From contig CAUYUJ010002770.1 of assembly GCA_963575745.1 (NCBI GenBank), positions 1 through 64,000 on the forward strand: 64,000 bases of DNA. Reading direction: 5' to 3'. Below are positions 1-9,190 of this stretch, piece by piece. The notes beneath the pieces are model-generated. The model was not told where the DNA came from. It saw nothing but the letters and a program-made list of their open reading frames with translations, and made no database searches. Source of the DNA: Prorocentrum cordatum (taxonomy: Eukaryota; Sar; Dinophyceae; Prorocentrales; Prorocentraceae). How positions within the stretch are numbered: the stretch's first letter is position 1; each line of letters opens with the position of its first letter. Both the position numbers and the translations under genes were made by a program.

Positions 1-175
1 TTCGGAGCTCCGCGCGGATTTCTTAGATCTGCGCGGGGCACCTCTGGCGGCGCCTCCGGCGCCGCCCCCTGGGGCGCTCCGCGCGTCAGGGAGACGGGTC
101 CCGCGAAGATCCGAGAAATTCACGCGGACTCCTGGCAGTTTGGTGCTTCTGATTTTTGTTCCTTTAAGACGTCCT
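1..175 (-). repeat. dispersed GC-hairpin repeat, copy 1
   Basis: Read on the minus strand this stretch runs from GGAACAAAAA (about 160) through a CTGCCAG/GTCC segment and CGCGGGACCC to a hairpin GGCGGCGCC-TCC-GGCGCCGCC near 48-70. The same order of landmarks occurs on the plus strand at 39452-39610 (GGAACAAAAA, TTTGGCAGTGTCC, CACGGGACCC, GGCGGCGCTTCTGGCGCCGCC-like hairpin). The two copies are therefore homologous and in opposite orientation. This is probably a SINE-like or non-autonomous element or a LINE tail; the class cannot be fixed from two copies. Confidence 0.5.
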
Positions 176-930
176 ACGGAGGTCTGGGTGGTTACATTCG
201 GTGGAAAGCGACTGCCAGCTCGAAGTCCGCTCCCCTCAGGTTTGCCTCCCCCAGGCTGGGACGACCCAGGCACGTGTTGGCCACGTGCCTCCTTTTGTTT
301 TGGCCTTCCATGGGCATTTGGCCAGCCCGCCGACCAGGATTGCCATGAGTAGATTCGCGGTCAGGGTGTCCACACTGCCGCCCTGTGGGAGAGGCGCTGC
401 AGCAGAATAGCTATGTGGACGAAGAGTACAACGGGGAAGCGGGAGGAGAGAAGCATTTAGTGGGGAGAGAATGAGGCGGACGAGGAGGATACTGCGGATA
501 TCAATGACAACGAAAGTCACTATGGATGGAACCATAACGTCAATCGGCTATGCTGGCAATCTCGGCCTCCCTCACGTGCTTGGGAGGGCCGCCGACGTGC
601 GGACACAGGCCCCTGCCCGACGAGCCAACGGGGGATTCGAAGTGGCCGTTTTGCCACAAAACGAACAAAAGTCAAACCGTAACGGCCCCCAAACTGCAGA
701 CGGTGAGAAGCGTTGAAGAGTTTGCCCTCGACCATCTGTGGGCCGCGCAGGAGAAAGATGCCGGCACCCTGCGAAGACGGGACACAACGAGTGAGAGCCC
801 CAGAACGGATTGACCCACGACGCTCAAACTGGGAGCAAGTCCTGCAGAACTATTTGGCGCCTACCTTGCGCCACTGGTGGCCGCTGTCACGTAGGGATCT
901 GGCCAGGGCGGGAACTCGAAGGCCCACGGG
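176..930. other. no supported gene; 3' flank of LINE
   Basis: No conserved domain or convincing open frame was found. Short open frames on both strands show no recognisable motif. It probably contains the 3' end of the minus-strand LINE whose RNase H fragment starts at about 1216. Confidence 0.4.
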
Positions 931-934
931 GGCT

Positions 935-1216
935 TCAGGACGACACGCCGTCCAAGGGTCCGCGGCAGTGGAGGCGGCCAGGGCTCTCCTCGCCCGACGT
1001 CGGACCAGGGCCGCCTCCGCGTCTCGGCGGTCGGTTTCGGGGGGGAGGGCTCAGGATGAGTTCGGAAGAGGCAACGCGGGCCGCCTGGCCCGCGAGGGCG
1101 TCAGCACATTCGTGTCCTATAGTTCTACGTAGGTCGTCCTCGGTCGCGACATCGGATTCGCTGACGTGCGAGGGGACCCAGCGTATCCGAAAAGGATCAC
1201 GAGGGATGCCAGTCAA
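935..1216 (-). pseudogene. LINE RNase H fragment
   Basis: The minus-strand frame contains IRWVPSHVSESD followed by GHECADALAGQAA. This matches the C-terminal half of type I RNase H in LINEs (W-P-S-H, then an H/N-E-x-A-D stretch with the catalytic Asp). The N-terminal half with the first catalytic Asp is not visible between this piece and the zinc knuckle at 1298-1510, so a deletion or frameshift has removed it. In a living element the domain would degrade the RNA strand during reverse transcription. Confidence 0.65.
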
Positions 1217-1297
1217 GGAGCCGAAGGTCGCGATCGATGGTGTTTTTTCCTAGTCAAACTCTGGGATCGTCTCGCTCTTTGCGGTGACCCCGCGGAG

Positions 1298-1510
1298 TTA
1301 GAAGCTGGGCGACATTTCGTAGTTCACCTGCGCCTGCCAGTACAAGACGTCTGAATGCGCGAAATCTTCGTGTCCAAAATTCGCGTTGCATTTCCACATT
1401 CTGTGAAACAGCGTCCCCTCGTCCTGCTCGCATCGCGGGCACAGCGCTGGGATGTCGTACCCAGCAGCTCGCATTCTAGCACGTGTCTTCTGCCCACCAG
1501 TAGTCACCAC
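1298..1510 (-). pseudogene. LINE zinc knuckle after RT
   Basis: The frame reads CPRCEQDEGTLFHRMWKC, a C-x2-C-x8-H-x4-C pattern typical of the zinc-binding knuckle between reverse transcriptase and RNase H in dinoflagellate and plant LINEs. It is preceded by the basic stretch TGGQKTRARMRAAGYD. It sits between RT (upstream on the minus strand) and RNase H (downstream), as expected. It is a separate frame from both neighbours, so frameshifts have broken the polyprotein. Confidence 0.65.
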
Positions 1511-1557
1511 CGTGTTCTAGCCAATGGGGTCGTGATCCACGTTCTTGGCGAAGGTAT

Positions 1558-2690
1558 TCATCTCCTGTCGAGGCGCCGGGGCGTGAGCCATGCGGCGATC
1601 TGCTGTCTCCTGATGCTCTTGGCTGGGCCGTCGTCGCCATAAGCCAACGCCAAAGTCGTGGTAAGACAGCGCCCAGGACCTGCACCAGCTGCTGATCTGG
1701 CTGCCTGTCTGCGGAGCTTCCTTATCTCGTACTCTGGAAGCCCATGATGCTGGTGAGAGTACGTGCCTTCGGGAGGGCGCCTGTGGCCCACAGTCTTTTT
1801 GCCTCCTTCTCGAATCGGGCGATGCGTCGGACTCTGTGTCTGGCAAACGCACGTCTGCCCGCACTGGCCAATCGCCGCCGGGCCGTGTGTCGAGTACGGG
1901 CCCTCCCTGGGGTGACGTCTGCACCGAGGTCTGTAACAACGTTGGCCGAAGTGGCTTGCACTCCAGCTCGGCGAAGATCACTCGCCACCCGATTAGCAAT
2001 CTGACTGTTGCTAGCAACCACAGCAGTCTTCGTACTGATAGCAAGGCCAGCTCCCAACGCATCCTGGCCGATGGATGCGCCCGCCGAGGTCAACGTATGC
2101 ACCGCTCCGTCCGTGGTGTCGTCAGCTGTGATGACGGTGTCATCGACGAATGCCTTCATCATGATGGCAAGTTGGTAAGTACCGCTCGTGGGCCGACTGC
2201 AGCAGCTGCCCGAGGAAAGCGTTCGCCAACTTGCCATGGGGCGATCCAGCCACGATAGATTTGCATGGTGTGATCGGTCGGCTGATCCATTGTCTCTCAC
2301 GAAGACACTGAGGGGCCAACCAAATTACAATTCCATGGCCAAGCTAATTGCGGGACACCAGTGTTGCAGGCCAGCTCTGCATAAGAGGGGGATCGATACA
2401 CTGTCGTAAAACTGTTCCAAATCAAGAAGACTAGTTCCGCAGCTGATGCACAATGTGTGGCAGCACTCGTCCATGCATGCCCTAGCCAGTGAGGCTTGGA
2501 CGGGACTGCTATTCTTGATGGCCGTGTCCCAGAACTCGTCCAACTGGTCGCTCCAAGTCTCGCTCAGAGGGTATCGCAGCTTCGACCAGACTTGCAAGCT
2601 GATCCTGTCGGCACCTTGGGGTTCGGCGCCAGCGCACCTACCGCGGTAAAATTCTGAGAGGGCCACATCAGATGAGACACGCAAGTTCAG
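1558..2690 (-). pseudogene. LINE reverse transcriptase (decayed)
   Basis: Three minus-strand frames together make a LINE reverse transcriptase. The frame 2684-2325 contains the motif A region LLDLEQFYDSV. The frame 2300-1722 contains AFVDDTVITADD, the catalytic x-x-DD motif C with both aspartates, followed by the thumb-like ASDLRRAGVQ and GADVTPGRARTRH. The continuation 1791-1558 carries GRCLTTTLALAYGDDG. Frameshifts near 2310 and 1725-1790 separate them. An intact product would copy the element RNA at the target site. Confidence 0.75.
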
Positions 2691-2705
2691 AACATCAGCG
2701 AATTG

Positions 2706-3377
2706 TTATCTGCCAGGAGCTGGTAGGCGCTGCACCTCGATCGGACCAGGGTTGTCCGCGCCACGTGATTTTCGAGGGCTCTGCCTGGCGAGGACTATGC
2801 CGAGGGCCTCCAGCTCGATGGGCTCTGCATCCTCCTCTCTGGCGCGGGCCTCCACGTAATTCAGGCCCTCGAGGATGCGCTCGGGGTTGACGCCGCTGGC
2901 AGCCCATTCTCCTTCCCAGTAGTTTGCCCTCTTATCCATGACCACATGCGGCATCGCGTAGGTTTTGCCCTGCTGGTCGAAGTGTTCGGGCCGTGGCTGG
3001 GTCGTCGGTTTGACATGCCGAAGGGCCAGGCCAGGCGACTGCTTCCATATACGAGATACCCAAGATGCAAATGCGCGACGGCCGTTGGAGAGACCAATTT
3101 CAACAGCCCGCGCCTTGTACCGTTCGCACGTCTCGGTCAGGGCCTGGAGGGAGTCGACGCGCTGGCCATCCAGGTTGCCGACGGCAGCGATCCAGGAGTT
3201 GAGGTTGTCGTGGTCGCCCTGATGCTGGAACTCCTTCAGGATGTCGTTGTCCAGGGCAGCCGAGAACAACTCAGCCATCTTGACCGACGAGCGGCTGTGC
3301 TCCTGACATGCGAGATGCATACGGAGTAGCTGGTAACGTGCCAACAGCGTCGTAGAGAGATGCCACCACTCCAACAA
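2706..3377 (-). pseudogene. LINE linker between endonuclease and RT
   Basis: A 223-residue minus-strand frame. It contains SNGRRAFASWVSRIW, a segment with MDKRANYWEGEWAA, and ends ALGIVLARQSPRKSRGADN just before the RT fragment. The ending is the conserved lead-in to the RT palm (a K-S/T-x-G-x-D box). It resembles the middle region of dinoflagellate LINE polyproteins, between the endonuclease and RT. It begins at the edge of the CCAAGAGG block and is frameshifted relative to the RT frame. Confidence 0.65.
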
Positions 3378-3384
3378 ATTCGCC

Positions 3385-4345
3385 GGCCCAACGGGCCAGG
3401 GCGTGCTAAGATCTCCGGTACCTGGTTAATAGTATTTCTAGATCGCGCGCGCGGGGCGGCCCCTGGGGGTCCCCGGGCGAAAAGTACCCCGGCAAGGTCC
3501 CGGCAAGTCCCCGGCAAGTCCCCGGCAAGGTCGGGTCAGAGATGCCGGAGTTCTGTTTCGGAGTCCAAGAGGGCTCCAGATCGGTCCAAGAGGGCCCCGA
3601 GAAGCTTTCTAGACGGTCCAAGAGAGGCCCGAGACGGCCAAAGATCGCCCGAAGACGCCCCAGATGGCCCCAAGACAGCCCAAGAGGCCTCCAAGACGCT
3701 CCAAGGGCCTTCCAAGAGGCCTCCGAAGAGGGCCCCAAGTTGCCAAAATCGTTGATTTCATTTGTTTTTTCTATGTTTTTTTGTGCGTTCTGGCCTTTTC
3801 GCTTCCGTTCGCTCCAAGAGGGCCCAAGAGGCCTTCAAGACTGCTCCAAGACGGCCCACGAGGCTCCCAAGACGGCCCCGGAGCGGCCCAAGAGCGCCCC
3901 CCAGACGGCCCAAGTGCTGCCCAAGGCGGACCAAGAGGCCCCAAGACGGGCCCAAGAGGGGCTCAAGAAGGGAACCGAGAACTGAAAAATCGAGCCCTCC
4001 GCCCCAGAAGGCGCCCAGGACCCCGAAAGAGGCCCCAAGAGACTCTCCAAGACACCCCCAAGACGCCCCAATAAGCTCCCGTGAGGCCCCAAGAGGACCA
4101 ACAACGTCAGGCCCCAGGCCCCAAGAGGACCAACAAATACCGCCAAGAGCCCGCCGAAAGCCCCCCAAGAGACCGTCACGAGAGCTCAGAAGCCCCCGGG
4201 AGGCCTCCCGAGTTCTCCAAGAGGCTTAAAAAGAGGCGCCAAGAGGCCCCAAACGGCCCCACCGAGGCTCCAAGAGGCCACGAACGCACAAGCAAACGCC
4301 TGCGATGGCACAATACGGGCCGGCGGAATGAGCGAAGCGATTAAA
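3385..4345 (+). repeat. CCAAGAGG modular repeat, block 1 (inside the LINE)
   Basis: Almost entirely built from variants of CCAAGAGGCC / CCAAGACGGCC. It starts with a short CCCCGGCAAGT series (3480-3530). An AT-rich core lies at 3747-3815 (AAAATCGTTGATTT ... GGCCTTTTCGCTTCC ... GCTCCAAGAG), and a second landmark near 3975-4005 (GAACCGAGAACTGAAAAATC, then GAGCC). It interrupts the LINE between its post-endonuclease linker and pre-RT domain. Long open frames here in several frames are stop-free repeat translation, not genes. Confidence 0.8.
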
Positions 4346-5215
4346 TAATCTCGCATGTGGGCTCTCCCAGGAGTAGCGCTGGTGCGTTTCCAGCTCGTAG
4401 TTGTGAATCCTTGCCCCCTTCCCCTGAACTGCTTGCGTTCCTCGACGTGGACAGCGTGTTGGATGAGTGTAACGCGCTCGACGGCGTTGATCCATTCCTC
4501 AAAGGCATTGGCTACCCTCTCCTGCTCGGCTGCGCTGCCCCGCAAAATGTGATGATCTGCAACTTCGTGTTCGTCGTGGGCCCGACCGAGTCCGCGCGGA
4601 TCCCCGCGCGGAGACGCTCTGACCACGAAGTGGTCTTTTGTCCCTTTTGCCCCGTGCAGGGGAGCTCGGGGTTTCTTTCGCCCTCCGAATTCCGCGGGTT
4701 ATTCGGCGGGCCCGGGCGCTTTTTCCTGCGCACGAGGCCACCCCAGCAGAAATCCCCGGCATCCGCCTGGAGACCAGTCCACTTGGAGCGACGCAGCCCT
4801 GTTCCCTCCACAAGTCGAGAGGGATCTCGAACTCCGCCGAGTCGCAGCTGTCGGTGGTGGTTGGGGGACTTGTGTACAGCTCGTCGTATGCCTCTTGGAG
4901 CTCCTCTTGCAAGCGCTCCCTGTGGCGCTCCTTCCTCTCGGGGATGGCCTTCTGTCGCTTGCTGTTCGGGTCTGCCTTCTTTGTGGGCCCCTGGCAAGTC
5001 GACAACGGGCGCGGCAACGCAGTGACTCTGTTCCACCAATGCTGCTTGCCCGACTTCACCGAGAGGACTGGGCCGACGTGAGCCTTCCAGGGGGCCGCGG
5101 CCTCGGCCACCGTCTCTAGCAACCAGGACCTTCCAAGTGCAGACCTGCAACTCCCGTAGTCGATGAGGGAGCCTCGGCCGAGGTTGCAGGTGGTGAGGCT
5201 GTGGGTGGGGGGGAT
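4346..5215 (-). pseudogene. LINE endonuclease C-terminus and linker
   Basis: On the minus strand from 5215: NLGRGSLIDYG, which matches the C-terminal GR-x-LIDY box of AP-type LINE endonucleases. It is followed in shifting frames by a basic stretch (RKERHRERLQEELQEAYDEL, 4940-4880) and by VANAFEEWINAVE and KQFRGRGQGF (4560-4400). The latter match the W-x2-x-E ... RGRG linker of these elements. At least two frameshifts are needed. The 5' edge at 5215 is the boundary of the tyrosine-recombinase element. Confidence 0.65.
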
Positions 5216-5352
5216 TAGTTGTTTGGTTTAAACGCTAGGCTCTCCCTGGCCCCAGGAATGCGGGGGCCCGTCCTCTCCTGTCCTTGCCCCTGCCTCTGCT
5301 TGCTCTCCCCTTCTTCCCCCTCTGGGGCTCAAGCTTTTCTGGGCCAAGCTGG
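5216..5352 (+). repeat. split direct repeat A1
   Basis: Nearly identical to A2 at 36818-36955. Both run from TTAGTTGTTTGGTTTAA through GGCTCTCCCTGG and a CT-rich stretch to TTTTCTGGGCCAAGCTGG, with about ten differences over 138 bp. The copies diverge sharply after CAAGCTGG. It marks the 5' end of the YR element next to GGAT (5212-5215). Confidence 0.85.
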
Positions 5353-5572
5353 GGGCCGGCCTCAGGTGGTCCAGAGGCCAGGGCATCCCAGAGGCCCACT
5401 CCGGGAGCCCGGAAGATCCCGGGGTAACCCGGGAATGCCCGAGCGCGGCCGCGCCATGCCGCCGCGCGGGGCGCCCCCGGGCTGGGGAGCGGCTGGGCTG
5501 CCGCTGCCGGCCGTGGCCGGGCGCGCGCGGAGGGGAGGTCGGCGGCGTGTGGCGCCGGGGACCCCCAGCCGC

Positions 5573-6267
5573 ATGCTGCTCCGGGCCGCCGCGCTGCTGG
5601 CCACGGCCGCGGGCTGGCCCACCCCGCAGATCCTGGGGGACTACGGCCCGTCGTACTACGATGACGAGGACCAGGACCTCCAGCTGCGGAAGGGGAACCG
5701 TGGGAGCCCAATGTTAGGAGGCCCCGAGGTCCCAGCGAGGTCAGGGCCAGGCGAGCATGGGTTGCCGCCGGCGGGGGTCATCCCGCCTGGCGTCCCCCTT
5801 GTGCCGCCGGCCGCCCCGCCCAGGAGGGGCGCCACCCAGCCTCCCTCCCCCAATGGCACTTCAGACACCTCCTGGATTGGGGGATGGGGCCTAGGCTATC
5901 TCAGCTGGGAGAACCTGGGGAACCACACCTGGTCCTGGAGGGCCGAAGGGATGGGGGGCTGGGCACACACGTTTGAGAACCTCAAAGCGCCTTCTCGACC
6001 CAACAGGATACGGGCTGGCTACGTTCCGACGGCGGCTGGGTCCTGTACCTGACCGACAGCTGTGGCGTGCGCTTGTTCGGCGCGGCCTGGCCCATCGTCG
6101 GCTGGGCCCTCATCGGCATGTGCTGCGCCGGCATGCTCGCCCTGGTGGCGCGCAGCCTGCGGACCATCTTCGCGCCGTGCGCCTTGGTGTGCTGGGTGAT
6201 CGGAGCAGCCGCCGGCCTATGCCGTGCGTGCTGCTGCTGTGGGCGGAAGCCGCCTGGCGAAGCATAG
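5573..6267 (+). pseudogene. secreted/membrane-protein ORF at 5' end of YR element
   Basis: From the ATG at 5573 the frame begins with a hydrophobic leader (MLLRAAALLATAAGWPTP), then an acidic patch (YYDDEDQD), a Pro-rich stretch, and two N-glycosylation sequons (NGT, NHT). Coding-like sequence moves to another frame near 6008, directly after CAACAG/G, which could be an intron acceptor or a frameshift. The new frame holds two hydrophobic helices (LFGAAWPIVGWALIGMCCAG and IFAPCALVCWVIGAAAG) and a Cys run (CRACCCCG), ending at TAG 6265-6267. No family was recognised. The layout resembles an envelope-like or transmembrane accessory protein, but that is inference only. Confidence 0.4.
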
Positions 6268-8332
6268 GTGGGTCGCCTCCTGCCGCCGGCGCCGCCACAG
6301 CCCATCACGGTCGTCTGGACGGGGCCCGCCACGGGTCCGAACACGACGACCTCCTGCTACCAGAGGACCGTGCGGGCGCGCGGGGCCGGCAGGAAGCCCG
6401 ACGACCTCCTCGTGAAGCTTGACGGGCACGTGGCGCGGATCGGCCTCATCTTCGACGAGCCGGAGAGGGTCGGCAAGAAAGGCCTCTGGGTCCAGTACAA
6501 CAAGATCAAGGGTGCGAGCAGCCGGGCCCTCAGGCAGAAACTCGAGCAGGGGAGGTGGGTGCACTTGTGCCGCTGCGGGGATTGCCGGCCCCAGAGCGAG
6601 AAGGAGCTCCACTGCGTGGAGTGCGCGGCCCTCGATTCGGCGGCCGGCCATAGTCGACATCGGAGCGAGCGCGCGCTTGACCCAGTGCCGCTTCTGCGTC
6701 CTCACAGGGCGGACCCTCGCCAGTGGAGTTCGCCTGTTCGTCACCTGCGTGACGTACCTCTTCTTCTTAGCCTGCTGCTTCGGGCGCTGCAGCCGCCGGC
6801 GACGCCGCCGCCGTGAATCGGCAGGCGCAGCGGAGCCAGGCGTAGCTGGGGGAGTGGCGGAGCTGCTGGATCAGGAATCCGAGTCCGAGGTCGAGATCGA
6901 GGAGCGTCCATGCGAGGCTGTCAGGGTGGGCGTCCTCATCAAGGGCGTGATGAGGCCCTTGGCCCCAGGCGGGTGCCGCGACGCTGCTGACACGACTCCC
7001 ATGACGTTGCTCTGGGAGGACGGCCAGGCCTCGGACCTGCCCCCGCCGGTCGACGGCAAGAACGCCACGGTCTGCCTCTGCGAGCACCACAAGCAGGTCT
7101 ACATGGCGACCCGGCTCGGGGACAAGTGCTCGATCGTCACCTGCTTCCACCAGGCGGTCGGTTCGTCGGCTGGAGTACCTCTCTGCCTCGTCCATCTTGG
7201 TGGAGAAGCCGGCCGCGCCGCCGCCCGAGCCGCCGCGGCCGCCGCCACCCCCGCGGGGAACGTTTGCCGGCATTCGACGGCGAGTGGCCCGGGGTGGGCG
7301 GGGCCCGGGGGCCAGCGCCCCCGCTACCCAAGCGAGCGGTGGGTACACTACACCCCCCAGGCGAGGCTCGCCTGCCCCGCCAGGGGGCGTCCAGTCGGTG
7401 CGCTTCGAGTCGCCGACCGTGTCCGTCCCAGCCCCGAGTCCTGAGGAGGTCGACCTGGGCGAGTTGGACTCGGGAGACCTGAAGCATCTCCTCGTCAGGG
7501 CCTGGGTGAACTGGTCGAGCGGAGCGAAGTGGATCATCTTCCTCTGCCAGCGCCAAGAGGGTGACGGCAAGGAAGAGGAGTCCCATTGGACCGGCTCCGC
7601 CCGTGGCCCCGGGGGGGCAAGTCTCGACTTCGCGCCGAAGTTGGACGAGGTGCAGGCCCGCCCCGCCCTCAGCCCAGCAGGCCGACTGCCGCGGGGCTTT
7701 CTGGAGGAGCTACTGTACCACCCACCAGCAGGCGCCCGCGAGATGGGGATCGCTGGGAGAAGCTGCAGCCCTGGCAGGGCAAACCCATCGGGGGCAAACG
7801 CCGCTCGCCCAAGGCTTGGCAATGGCAGCTCATCCGCACGAGAGGCAGCACTATCATCAACTGGCACCCAGCGGGGTCGGCGTCAGCCACAGGAGATATG
7901 CCGAGCGGCGAGAAGAACGAGCTCGACGCCACGACGAAGGGCCTGAACGATCACTGGAAGCGGCTGGACCGCAGCGGGTCGCCGCAGGCCCCGTCCCGGG
8001 GGGGCCGGGGCAGCAGCAGCGGGAGGTCTCCATCCATGACGCCCCCGCGCTCAGACCGACGCCCGCCCCGCGATCGGGACGACAGGCCAGGTCCAGAGTC
8101 AGAGACAGACGACCAGGGCCAGGGAGAGGCCAAGCTCAGCGTCTACCTCGAGGCGCGGGGCAACGGATCTGACGAGGCCGACGCCCTGCAGTGCGTCGCC
8201 TCCGGCTTCGACGAGGAGATCAGCACCGTGGTTGAGCGGCTCGCCCACTACGCGGGGCATTTGGCCATTTACGCTGAGGCCGAGGACGACGAGCGTGTGT
8301 GCTCCATGCACGCGGGTCGCTGGAAGAGCTAG
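6268..8332 (+). pseudogene. unknown YR-element protein, TM and coiled regions, broken
   Basis: The frame after TAG 6265-6267 is the same one, so the amber codon interrupts an open frame. It reads DGHVARIGLIFDEPERVGKK and CRCGDCRPQSEKELHCVEC (Cys-rich). It then shifts near 6650 to a frame with a membrane helix (FVTCVTYLFFLACCFGRC) followed by a basic run and an acidic stretch (QESESEVEIEERPCE). It shifts again near 7170 (Pro-rich, then FESPTVSVPAPSPEEVDLGE) and near 7745 (WQWQLIRTRG to the end). The C-terminus carries ALQCVASGFDEEISTVVERL before a TAG at 8330-8332. No domain was recognised. Open over 2 kb but with at least three frameshifts. Confidence 0.4.
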
Positions 8333-9190
8333 CTGGCCCAGCTGCGTAGCGCGGGGGCTAAGCCGGCCGGAGCGACTCCTCCACGGCCAGCCGCCGCGGG
8401 GCTACTGCAGCTCGGAGCGCATCCGCCCGCCGCGAGGTCCATCGACTCGGCTGCTGCGGACTACGCCCCATCGACGGAGGCAGCCCCCCGGAGTACGCAG
8501 ACAGCGCCAGTGGATCGTCCGCCTGGCTTGGTCTCGCCCGCGGGCCTGCGCTTTGGGGTGGCGAGCTCTATCCCAGGCGGACTCCCGAGCGTCACGGACG
8601 TCACTAGTCTGTTCGCCAACCGTGGCAGCTACGCCGACACGGGCCTAGTCCAGGTCCCTGGGCAGCCCGACCGACAAGGAGCAGTGGGCGCCGCTGGCGC
8701 CGCCGCCGCCGTACAGGCTCACCCCTGGGCGTTGCAGGCGAGCCAGGCGCAGCAGCACCAGGACCACAAGCAGCTCCTGCATGCGATTCAGGAAGGGCTC
8801 ATCCAGAGGGGCGACGGGAAGGTCGCGCATCTGGGCACCCTGGCGGCTATCAAGAAGGCCGAGGAGCTGGACGTGTTCCTGGCCCGGGGGTGCGACGCCA
8901 CGGAGGTCGAGATCTGTAAGGGACTCCTGGGGCGCGACCTCTTTCACGGCCTCCACCGAGCGTGCGATGGCAGCAAGCACCGGATGCGATGGCGTGCGAT
9001 GGTGCCCGACGACGGTGACGAACAGGATTGCCTGCGGCTCTGCCACCCTCTCTTGGGGTGGCAAGGCTCACCTCGAGCTCCCCAACTGGAGCTTGTCCGT
9101 GGCCGACTTCCCCGTGTGCCGGGGCGAGGATTTCGACGACTACGCGATGCCACCTGAGGTAAACTGGAGCCTCGGCCGAGGCGCCCCGTC
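8333..9190 (+). pseudogene. gag-like N-terminal region
   Basis: Continues in the same frame after TAG 8330-8332 (QLRSAGAKPAGATPPR). It contains a helical stretch (AHLGTLAAIKKAEELDVF) with ARGCDATEVEICKGLLGRDL. Coding-like sequence then moves to another frame near 9030 (SATLSWGGKAHLELPNWSLS, SVADFPVCRGEDFDDYAMP) and again at about 9188 into the long polyprotein. The LSVADFP ... DFD/E-x-F/Y-AMPP segment matches the region just upstream of the gag domain in dinoflagellate YR-retroelement polyproteins. Its role would be the capsid portion. Confidence 0.55.

Larger units (their letters stand above)
930..5215 (-). mobile_element. LINE, 3' part (left arm of interrupted element)
   Basis: On the minus strand, the order from 5215 down to 930 is: endonuclease C-terminus, post-endonuclease linker, pre-RT domain, reverse transcriptase, zinc knuckle and RNase H fragment. 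This is the usual order of the large dinoflagellate non-LTR retrotransposons. Many frameshifts and a foreign repeat block (about 3385-4345) show it is dead. The 5' part of the same copy resumes at 37199. The tyrosine-recombinase element lies between them, and joining the arms through one copy of GGAT restores the endonuclease frame. Confidence 0.8.

Noticed and set aside
3540-4230. Several open frames of 110-155 codons rich in Pro/Arg/Lys (also 51.4-55.3 and 63.1-64.0 kb)
   Set aside because: They are open on several frames of both strands because the CCAAGAGG word lacks stops; no domain, no start context and identical character in every block.
5219-5572. Start of the first YR-element ORF inside A1
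   Set aside because: The open frame runs through the terminal repeat, but the repeat is non-coding in A2; the first plausible start is 5573.
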